NCBI GenBank assembly: GCA_937873255.1
Contig: CALMVM010000576.1
Span: 1-11,569, forward strand
DNA from: an uncultured Verrucomicrobiota bacterium
GTDB lineage: Bacteria > Verrucomicrobiota > Verrucomicrobiia > Chthoniobacterales > SZAS-18
Length of the DNA stretch: 11,569 bases
Direction: 5' to 3'
The notes under the pieces were generated by a model. That model was not told the DNA's origin. It saw only the letters and a list, made by a program, of their open reading frames with translations, and searched no databases. Below, in pieces: positions 6,709 through 11,569 of this stretch (its first letter is position 1; every line of letters starts with the position of its first letter). The position numbers were made by a program, and so were the translations under genes.

Positions 6709-8214
6709 GTGTTGTTTCTGCTCACCCTCCAAGCTCCGCCGGTCGTCCGTATTTTCATGCGCCTGTGGGATCAGGCGCTCTCCTGGTTCGATACCGCTCC
6801 TCTGTGGCAGCTTGGGTTAGCTGCGTTGCTGCCGTCCCTCGTGGTTTCCACGGCGATCCGGCGTCATCTCGCGGAAGTCAGCGGTAATCCCGTGTGGATA
6901 CGCTTGTCAGGAAAAAGCTTTCGGATGCGGGAGGTGTTTACCCACTTCTACATCACGGGCCGCGTGGGTTCGGGCAAGACCCGAGCGTGCATCAACGGGC
7001 TGCTTTTCCAGGTGTTCAAGCGGGTGCCGAACTGGGGCGGCTGCGTGCTCGATGACAAAGGGGATGCTCACAAGGATCTGAGTGCCTTCGCGGCGCACGC
7101 CAAGCGGGAAAAGGACGTGGTGGTCTTGCAGTCACGGCCGCCCGGCGCTCCGGCGAGCTGGGCTCCCACCTGGACCTGGAATCCTTTGCTGGACATCCGC
7201 TTTCCCGATTCGACGCATGCCGAGGCCCTGGTGCGCACGGCCAACAGCGTGCGCCGGGCGGAGTCCAAGGAAGCGTTCTGGGAGCCGACGGCCATCCTGC
7301 ACATCACGCGGGCGATTACGGCGCTGCGGATCGCGCAGGTAGAAACGGTATCCATCGCCAACGTGCTCGACGTGCTCACCGAACATACGGGTGAGCGTCT
7401 GGGCAAGATTATCGTGGCGCTCAATAAATCCACCCATCCCGGAGCGCCGGAACTGGTGGACCATTTTCTGAACCGCTACATGGGGATGGAAAGCCGCCTG
7501 CTCGACAACATCCGTGGCACGATCTCCGCGTACCTGGGCGCGTATTGCGAACCGGCGTTGCGGGAAATCTTCTGCGCCGGGGACAGCACGTTCGACGTGG
7601 CGATGGTCGATGCGGGCAAGATCGTCTGTTGCTCCATCTCGCCGATCTACACCACGGGTCGCCGCCTGTACTCCGCACTGCTCAAGAACATGATCTGCGA
7701 GCACGCGAATTTGCGCTTCACCCTCAGCCGCGAAGAACAGGCGGTGGCCACCCCGCTCTTCCTGTGGATGGACGAGGCGCAGATGCTCGTCTCGGCGGAC
7801 CCGCAGAAAGGCGACCATACCTACGCAGCGCTACTGCGGCAGGCACGGCTTGCTTTCATCATGGCTACGCAGGACCCCGAACTTTCGTTCGTGCCCGCGC
7901 TCGGCAAGGAGATCGCCAACGCGCTCAAGCTGAACCTGAGCAACCAGATTCATCTGCAAGCGGCTTCTCCCGAAGCCGCCCGCTGGGTCGCTGACCTCGT
8001 GGGTAAACGGGAGATTCGTGACGTGAACACCAGCACGGGTCCCCACGGTGTCACGCGCAGCCGCAGCCGCCTGACGCAGGAACGCTACTGGATCACCCCG
8101 GAAAAGCTGCGCCAGATGAAACCTTACCGGGCCGTGATCCGGCACAGCAACGGCAGCGTGACCACCAGCCCGGTTCATCTACCACCGGTCATGCCTGACG
8201 GTAGTCGTGGCTGA
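6709..8214 (+). CDS. Type IV coupling protein, VirD4/TraG/TrwB family
   Basis: The 501-aa protein is an FtsK/HerA-type motor that brings the relaxase-DNA complex to the pore. Its length matches TrwB (about 507 aa). Visible features are an N-terminal hydrophobic region with a membrane helix around 34-50, Walker A GRVGSGKT (84-91) in the context FYITGRVGSGKTRA, the VLDDKGDAHKDL strand-turn (113-124), Walker B LFLWMDEAQ (350-358), and a downstream ATQDPELSF sensor segment (386-394). The start is a GTG at 6709, 9 bp after the upstream stop. It is the last gene of the compact operon; a 150-bp gap precedes the antitoxin gene. TrwB/TraD-type coupling proteins commonly pair with MobF relaxases, which fits the relaxase-like start at 11312. 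No C-terminal all-alpha extension is obvious. Confidence 0.9.
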   Translation: MLFLLTLQAPPVVRIFMRLWDQALSWFDTAPLWQLGLAALLPSLVVSTAIRRHLAEVSGNPVWIRLSGKSFRMREVFTHFYITGRVGSGKTRACINGLLFQVFKRVPNWGGCVLDDKGDAHKDLSAFAAHAKREKDVVVLQSRPPGAPASWAPTWTWNPLLDIRFPDSTHAEALVRTANSVRRAESKEAFWEPTAILHITRAITALRIAQVETVSIANVLDVLTEHTGERLGKIIVALNKSTHPGAPELVDHFLNRYMGMESRLLDNIRGTISAYLGAYCEPALREIFCAGDSTFDVAMVDAGKIVCCSISPIYTTGRRLYSALLKNMICEHANLRFTLSREEQAVATPLFLWMDEAQMLVSADPQKGDHTYAALLRQARLAFIMATQDPELSFVPALGKEIANALKLNLSNQIHLQAASPEAARWVADLVGKREIRDVNTSTGPHGVTRSRSRLTQERYWITPEKLRQMKPYRAVIRHSNGSVTTSPVHLPPVMPDGSRG

Positions 8215-8364
8215 AGACTCTTCTTGCTCCGAGGAAGCATTTTTCACTCTGGAGAAGCCCGTAGCGCAATCCGAACAAAGCTGGACCCAAGGCTACGAAC
8301 GGACCTGGTAAAAATGTCGGTTTTCGGCAGACAAAAATGCCCGGTCAGGTTAGAGTATAAGGTC

Positions 8365-8649
8365 ATGCCAACCACCGCAAAAACAGCTGGAGACACCCTC
8401 CGTGAAACCGTTGCTGGCACGTCGTCTCAGTCCGGCCCGAAAAGCCTGACGCCTCAGGAAACGGAGTCGCGCCGTGCCGCCGTTGAACCCGCGCGTGGGC
8501 TTCTCGGGATTGAGGGACTTGTTTGCTCGGATGAAGTGGATGCTGATGGAAAAGCTTGGGTGAATGGCGAACTGACCACCGAAGAGGTGCGAGCACGTAT
8601 CTATTCGCGGGCTGGTCTACCCGTACCGCCGACTGGCGCTGGCAAGTGA
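8365..8649 (+). CDS. VbhA-like antitoxin of the Fic toxin
   Basis: The 94-aa protein is small and helical. Residues about 35-85 resemble the VbhA antitoxin family: RRAAVEPARGLLGIEGLV followed by a spacer helix and VNGELTTEEVRARI, close to the family GeiT.eE pattern. Class I Fic antitoxins block ATP binding with an inhibitory helix of pattern [S/T]xxxE[G/N]. Here the Glu-Gly pair is present (IEG) but the Ser/Thr position is Leu. The gene ends in TGATG, overlapping the fic start by one base, the usual antitoxin-toxin arrangement. The start is uncertain: ATG 8365 is preferred, but ATG 8314 or 8224 in the same frame would extend it, and no good ribosome site is seen. A TATAAG word at 8356-8361 could be a -10 box only if the mRNA were nearly leaderless. 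Confidence 0.72.
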   Translation: MPTTAKTAGDTLRETVAGTSSQSGPKSLTPQETESRRAAVEPARGLLGIEGLVCSDEVDADGKAWVNGELTTEEVRARIYSRAGLPVPPTGAGK

Positions 8650-9536
8650 TGGCGGAGGACCCGTACCTCATTTCAGGTACTACGGTTTTGAAGAATCGGC
8701 TGGGAGTAAACTCTCAGTCCGAACTGAACCGCCTTTAGGCCGATTTCACGACCACGCGAATTTGGGAACTGGGTCGGCCGCCGCTGTCAGGCAGATTCGA
8801 CTTACAGCACCTCAGGAAGATCCACGCGCACATCTTCCAAGATGTGTACGCATGGGCCGGCGAACCCCGCACTATCAGCATCAGCAAGGGCGCGTCGATG
8901 TTCTGCCTGCCGCAACACCTCGAATTTGCTGCCGAAGACATTTTCGGCAAACTGGCGCGGGAGAATCACCTCAAGGGACTTTCCAGAGAAACTTTCGCGG
9001 ACCGTGCCGCCTATTTCTTCTCGGAAATCAATGCGCTGCATCCCTTCCGGGAGGGCAACGGACGAACCCAGAACCTGTTCCTCAAACAACTTGGGGCCGA
9101 GGCAGGTTTCGAGCTTTCCATCGAGAAGGTTGGACGCGAGCAAATGATGGCGGTTGCCAGTGCTGCGCACCGCGGGGAGCTGGACCTCGCGCGCGCGATG
9201 TTCCTGGACAACGCCGTGGTGTTGCCTGAACGGATCGGAGCCGCGGCGCGGCAGGTTGGCGATCCAGGCTCGTCTGTCGCTACGCAATGGCTCAGTGCTC
9301 TCCAGGGTTTGAGGGAAGCCCATCAAAAAGCGGGTAGTGCTTCCGAACGCGCGCGCCTGGTCGAAGAGGCGAAAACCCTGGCCACGCAAATGGCAGGGAA
9401 GATGAGTCCTACGCAACGCACACGCATCCAGCTTTTGTCGGTTGAAGCGGTGCAGGGCAGCGTCACCACCACGCCGGAAAAGGTGGTCGCGCAAACCACC
9501 CAGGCAAAGAGTAAAGAGCAGGGCCGAAGTCGCTAG
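8649..9536 (+). pseudogene. Fic-domain (AMP transferase-type) toxin gene interrupted by an in-frame amber codon
   Basis: The frame reads as one Fic protein of about 295 residues except for TAG at codon 30 (8736-8738). The N-terminus, YLISGTTVLKNRLGV, matches the usual Fic start. Reading on past the stop gives ADFTTTRIWELGRPPLSG, then RFDLQHLRKIHAHIFQDVYAWAGEPRT, where the WAGEPRT region precedes the flap. The active-site motif HPFREGNGRTQN is at 131-142 (9039-9074). Related Fic proteins usually have Glu where the TAG lies, so a single GAG-to-TAG change fits. The motif is intact through the catalytic His and first Arg, but its last residue is Asn, where the consensus HxFx[D/E]GNGRxxR has Arg. 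Fic toxins AMPylate targets such as gyrase or topoisomerase IV. The C-terminal ~100 residues are helical and unassigned. Reinitiation at GTG 8844 or ATG 8898 is possible but would lose the N-terminus. Confidence 0.85.
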
Positions 9537-9588
9537 ACGACGACGACAGGGAAGCGAGGCCGGAACCGACCCTCCACGATCAATGCGC

Positions 9589-9600
9589 CAGCATATGCTG
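9589..9600. repeat. 12-bp perfect palindrome between convergent genes
   Basis: CAGCATATGCTG is a perfect palindrome in the 91-bp gap between the convergent fic gene and the minus-strand gene ending at 9628. It has no T-run on either side, so it is not a standard Rho-independent terminator. It may be a weak transcription barrier, a protein site or chance. Confidence 0.4.
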
Positions 9601-9627
9601 CGGCGTGTGCGCGGGAACCGGAAGATT

Positions 9628-10260
9628 CTACGGGCGTGGATTCTTTTTCAGCCACTCCTGTACGAGGGTGCGGTAATCGTTGAAGATGAGTTCCGCCTTT
9701 TTGATGCCGACTCCGGCACAAAGCGCGGGCAAGTCGGCGGTGAACGCGAGGTAGCGTTTGTGAATGACCCCAGGTCCCGGGATGATCACCCCTGATTGCA
9801 AGCTGCCGAGGAAGTTCCTGACGACCTTGATGACCGTTTCCACCTTGGTTCCGTGCGCGTGGATGTCTTGACCGCCGATGTCGGAGATGAACTTTTGGTA
9901 TCGGTAGGGGTCCCGGTCGAGCACTAGACACACCTTCTGCGACTGCCTGGAGTTCCCGTATTCTTTCGCGCCGAGGAACATCCCCAGTTCCAGGGGCATG
10001 TTGAAGCGTGGCAGCTTCGAACTGGCGCTGATTTCCGTGCGGGAGATGTCGTGGATGCCCACCCGGCATTCGCGGATGATCCGCAAGATTTTGTGAACCC
10101 TGACCTCGCCGCCATCGTCCTTTTCCAGGGCACACCGCGCGATGAAGCCACAGTCGATGACCGCGAAAACCACCGCGTAAAAGATCTTCAGATACTGCGG
10201 GTCGAACGGGCAGTTGATGAAAACACTTTCATCGTATGCTGAGGAGGCAGGGGCAGCCAT
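9628..10260 (-). CDS. Uncharacterised protein, probable TIR/nucleoside deoxyribosyltransferase-like fold
   Basis: This 210-aa protein has conspicuous, probably conserved motifs: an N-terminal strand FINCPFD (14-20), HKILRIIRECRVGIHDISR (56-74), RFNMPLELG (85-93), a KVCLVLDRD strand (109-117) and SDIGGQDIHAH (126-136). The order of a Rossmann-like N-terminal strand, a helix, an xxDIS segment and a downstream ELG recalls TIR and nucleoside 2-deoxyribosyltransferase-type domains. In those folds a Glu in the ELG-like motif (here Glu91) acts on N-glycosidic bonds. I recognise the overall pattern from unannotated bacterial proteins but cannot name a family. A nucleotide-processing or defence role is inference. 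The start ATG has a GAGAG-like site 6 bases upstream. The gene lies 17 bp downstream of the small basic gene on the same strand, so they are probably co-transcribed. Confidence 0.65.
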   Translation of the reverse strand: MAAPASSAYDESVFINCPFDPQYLKIFYAVVFAVIDCGFIARCALEKDDGGEVRVHKILRIIRECRVGIHDISRTEISASSKLPRFNMPLELGMFLGAKEYGNSRQSQKVCLVLDRDPYRYQKFISDIGGQDIHAHGTKVETVIKVVRNFLGSLQSGVIIPGPGVIHKRYLAFTADLPALCAGVGIKKAELIFNDYRTLVQEWLKKNPRP

Positions 10261-10277
10261 CGAAGGCTCTCTACCAC

Positions 10278-10466
10278 TTACTTCGCGCCGGCCGAAGCCA
10301 TTTCACCATATCGGGCCTGCCGGACGGTTCCTCGCTTGGCCACGGACTTTCCGTTAGATCCGCTGATCTTGGCCGCCATGACCTTGGAAACCGCCATTGC
10401 GGCTGCCTTTCGAGTCACCGTACCTGTGCGTCCTGCGGACTTGATCGTCCGATATGTTGCCTTCAT
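10278..10466 (-). CDS. Small basic protein upstream of the TIR/NDT-like gene
   Basis: From the ATG at 10464-10466 this frame encodes 62 residues, rich in Lys, Arg, Ala, Ser and Gly with few acidic residues, for example KATYRTIKSAGRTGTVTRKA and SNGKSVAKRGTVRQARYGE. Such a composition suits a nucleic-acid-binding or histone-tail-like protein. No family is recognised. A GTG at 10523 would lengthen it to 81 residues, but it would place the perfect palindrome at 10496-10517 inside the coding region, so the ATG is preferred. The stop is 17 bp from the next start (10260), suggesting a two-gene operon. It could be an autoregulator of that operon, or not a gene at all, as support is modest. Confidence 0.45.
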   Translation of the reverse strand: MKATYRTIKSAGRTGTVTRKAAAMAVSKVMAAKISGSNGKSVAKRGTVRQARYGEMASAGAK

Positions 10467-10495
10467 GTCGGGATAACGCGCTGGGTTGAATCGCA

Positions 10496-10517
10496 GTTTG
10501 TGAAAGGTTTCACAAAC
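10496..10517. promoter_or_regulatory. Perfect inverted repeat, candidate operator
   Basis: Two 10-bp arms, GTTTGTGAAA (10496-10505) and TTTCACAAAC (10508-10517), are exact reverse complements around a 2-bp centre. The site begins 29 bp upstream of the preferred ATG (10466) of the small basic gene, where an operator or 5'-leader hairpin would sit. There is no T-run after it, so a terminator is unlikely. A dimeric repressor, perhaps from this operon or the helix-turn-helix gene nearby, could bind it. Confidence 0.65.
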
Positions 10518-10523
10518 ACGCAC

Positions 10524-10714
10524 TCATTACCTTTTAAGCTAGATCGGTGCGGTCGGCGAGCGTTTTCCTCGGCAAATTCCATGGTGAGGTCGGCGCAAAA
10601 CCACGCCTGGCGTTTGGTTGCACGTCATTGATGAGATGTTGCCGCATCCACCGCCCGCGACCGGTGTCGCCAAGCTGCTTCACAACCCTTGGAAGCGGTG
10701 GCTTAAAAGGACCA
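10524..10714. other. Intergenic gap without a recognised gene
   Basis: This gap separates two minus-strand genes. Short frames exist but none has a convincing start, motif or codon pattern. It should hold the promoter of the small basic gene. The minus-strand word TAGCTTAAAAG near 10535-10545 is AT-rich, but no clear -35/-10 pair was identified. Confidence 0.4.
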
Positions 10715-11053
10715 TCAGAAATCGACGTTGTAGCGGGGCTTTTTCTTTGGCGTGGCTGCCTTGGTAGGTGGGGACTCGAAAAATCCTCCCGCCGTCGCCT
10801 CGGAAGAGGAAGTCTTCGTGGCCACCTTGACTTCTGTGAGCGCGGGGGCGGCGGGTGGAGGCTCCTCGAATCCGAGAGGCACGCGACCCTGTACCTTCCG
10901 TTTGTAAAAGGCATGCACGTCCTGCCGGGAGGTCGCGCACCCCTGGGCGGTGAGAACCTGCGCGATTTCAGACCACGTTTTGCGGTCACGCCGTAAGGAT
11001 CGGATCGTTTCCCAGTGCAGCTGGAGTTTGGATTGGAAAGGTTTTCCCGGCAT
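10715..11053 (-). CDS. Small helix-turn-helix protein, putative relaxosome or oriT accessory
   Basis: The 112-aa protein has a basic N-terminal half that reads like a helix-turn-helix: LHWETIRSLRRDRKTWSEIA, then QVLTAQGCATSRQDVHAFYK. The segment TWSEIAQVLTAQG fits the first helix and turn, and TSRQDVHAFYKRK fits a recognition helix. The C-terminal half (about 58-112) is Pro/Ala/Thr-rich and ends in a basic KKKPR segment, probably disordered. The gene diverges from the relaxase-like start at 11312, with a repeat-rich region between them. That is where small oriT-binding accessory proteins (TrwA, TraK or MobC type) are typically encoded. A DNA-binding role is well supported, but the exact family is not recognised. 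It may bind the repeats at 11082-11217 and control its own transcription. The preferred ATG is 11051-11053. Confidence 0.65.
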   Translation of the reverse strand: MPGKPFQSKLQLHWETIRSLRRDRKTWSEIAQVLTAQGCATSRQDVHAFYKRKVQGRVPLGFEEPPPAAPALTEVKVATKTSSSEATAGGFFESPPTKAATPKKKPRYNVDF

Positions 11054-11311
11054 GAGAGTTCAGCCCGATGTTTCGTGCTAGTCGTCAACAGTTGTCTGCA
11101 CTGGTCCATACCATATTCAGCTGGTGTCTGCACTCGTCAACAGTTCCCGGCCTCCAAGACATCGAAACAGCCGGCCTGCACTGCTGACAAGTGTTGACGG
11201 CGTAGGCACCTGTCAACGCTTTGCGCCGCAAGCATGACAATGCTTAGGGATATGTGTGCTCAGAAACTTTTCGGCAGAAAGAGTTGCTGGTCCGCGCGGT
11301 GTCCTGTTACG
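11054..11311. promoter_or_regulatory. Divergent intergenic region, candidate oriT and promoters
   Basis: This 258-bp region lies between the helix-turn-helix gene (-) and the MobF-relaxase-like start (+). It holds a cluster of direct and inverted repeats in its left half and no plausible gene. In many conjugative plasmids such a region upstream of the relaxase contains oriT, accessory-protein sites and divergent promoters. Two TGTCT cores (11093-11097 and 11125-11129) resemble the TGTCT before the nick of R388 (TATTGTCT/ATAGCC, from memory), but the flanks differ. No clear promoter hexamers were found. Confidence 0.45.
11082..11217. repeat. Cluster of direct and inverted repeats upstream of the relaxase-like ORF
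   Basis: TCGTCAACAGTT occurs twice exactly (11082-11093 and 11134-11145), and TGTCTGCACT occurs twice exactly (11093-11102 and 11125-11134). The two words abut in opposite order in the two copies. CTGCACT occurs a third time at 11176-11182. The core CGTCAACA reappears inverted as TGTTGACG (11192-11199), and TGTCAAC follows at 11211-11217. Spacings are irregular, so this is not a CRISPR or tandem array. Iteron-like protein-binding sites of an oriT or operator region fit best. Confidence 0.7.
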
Positions 11312-11521
11312 GTGCGCTTCGTGGTCTCTCACGTTGCCTGCACCTCCGTCGAAGGAGCCGAGAACTATTTCGCTACTCACCTGCGCAGTGGTGATTACTT
11401 CGCGGCGGATGAACCGGGACACTGGCATGGCAGCCACGCGGCGGATTTGTTGGGTCAGGCGATCACTGCGGAATCCTTCCGTCACCAGTTTCTGGAGCTG
11501 GAAACTCGGCAGCGCCAGTGA
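11312..11521 (+). pseudogene. N-terminal fragment resembling a MobF/TrwC-type relaxase
   Basis: From GTG 11312 the frame encodes 69 residues. It resembles the beginning of TrwC/TraI (MobF) relaxases: VVSHVACTSVEGAENYF, then SGDYFAADEPGHWHGSHAADLLG, then ITAESFRHQF. The family reads roughly ...YY....YY.ED....W.GkGA..LGL.G.V....F..LL.G. Tyr19 and Tyr29 lie near where catalytic tyrosines occur. The frame stops at TGA 11519-11521, before the expected continuation and well before the His-hydrophobe-His metal motif. The other two forward frames close at 11526 and 11552, so a single frameshift does not restore a long frame inside the window. It is probably a truncated relaxase gene, although a short functional protein cannot be excluded. 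An upstream ATG at 11234 would add non-homologous residues and is not preferred. Confidence 0.6.
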
Positions 11522-11569
11522 CGTGACTTCGCTTTTTCGAGCCGGGTGCTGAGTTAGTCTGGGGTGCCA

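Noticed and set aside
8321..8331. TTTTCGGCAGA, found upstream of the antitoxin and again at 11268-11278 upstream of the relaxase-like start
   Set aside because: Several 11-bp matches are expected by chance in a window of this size, and the flanking bases do not agree.
8356..8361. TATAAG as a -10 promoter box for the antitoxin gene
   Set aside because: No -35 partner lies at 16-18 bp, and it is only 3 bp from the preferred start, so it would need a leaderless transcript.
8556..8738. Separate 60-residue gene ending at the amber codon
   Set aside because: Its last part is simply the Fic N-terminus (from 8649), and the upstream part is an out-of-frame shadow of the antitoxin gene.
10547..10996. 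149-residue plus-strand frame
   Set aside because: It is antisense to the HTH gene, has no recognisable motif, and is Arg/Gly-rich as expected of a shadow.
11082..11217. CRISPR-like array
   Set aside because: The repeats are only 7-12 bp, irregularly spaced and in mixed orientation, and no cas-like gene is nearby.

Overview
The window is an 11.6 kb piece of a conjugative element (plasmid or integrative conjugative element) from a GC-rich Gram-negative bacterium. The Gram-negative call rests on the outer-membrane-type transfer proteins: a VirB9-like protein with a signal peptide, a VirB10/TrbI-type protein with one inner-membrane anchor, and a lipobox lipoprotein. The taxon cannot be fixed from the sequence. 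Few genes have a clear Shine-Dalgarno sequence and several start with GTG. An environmental lineage such as Verrucomicrobiota is a guess, not a result.

Bases 1-8214 (+ strand) form one tightly packed mating-pore operon. It begins with the Ala-rich end of an upstream gene (possibly VirB6/TrbL). Next come VirB8/TrbF-like (106-741), VirB9/TrbG-like (783-2015) and VirB10/TrbI (2021-3286) proteins, and a coiled-coil lipoprotein overlapping virB10 (3246-3938). These are followed by a single-domain ClpB-D2-like AAA+ ATPase (3935-4963), a ParA/TraL-like ATPase (4968-5852), an unrecognised single-pass membrane protein (5863-6699) and a VirD4/TrwB-like coupling protein (6709-8214). Gaps are between -41 and +41 bp, so co-transcription is very likely. 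The pore proteins would build the envelope channel and the coupling protein would deliver the relaxosome to it. The AAA+ ATPase is the unusual member.

Bases 8365-9536 (+) carry a VbhA-like antitoxin gene and a Fic toxin gene that overlap by one base. The fic reading frame is broken by one amber codon at 8736-8738. Its Fic motif also lacks the final arginine, and the antitoxin lacks the usual Ser/Thr in its inhibitory motif. The pair looks decayed or functionally changed. A Fic/VbhA pair beside a coupling protein recalls VbhA-VbhT on a Bartonella conjugative plasmid.

Bases 9628-10523 (- strand) hold a small basic protein gene and a 210-aa protein with a probable TIR/deoxyribosyltransferase-like fold. 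A perfect 10+2+10 bp palindrome (10496-10517) lies just upstream and is a strong operator candidate.

Bases 10715-11569 look like a mobilisation locus. A small helix-turn-helix protein gene (-) diverges from a short ORF (+) resembling the first ~65 residues of a MobF/TrwC-type relaxase. Between them is a cluster of direct and inverted repeats (11082-11217) that could be oriT and/or operators. The relaxase-like ORF stops after 69 codons and all three forward frames are closed within the next ~31 bp, so it is probably a remnant.
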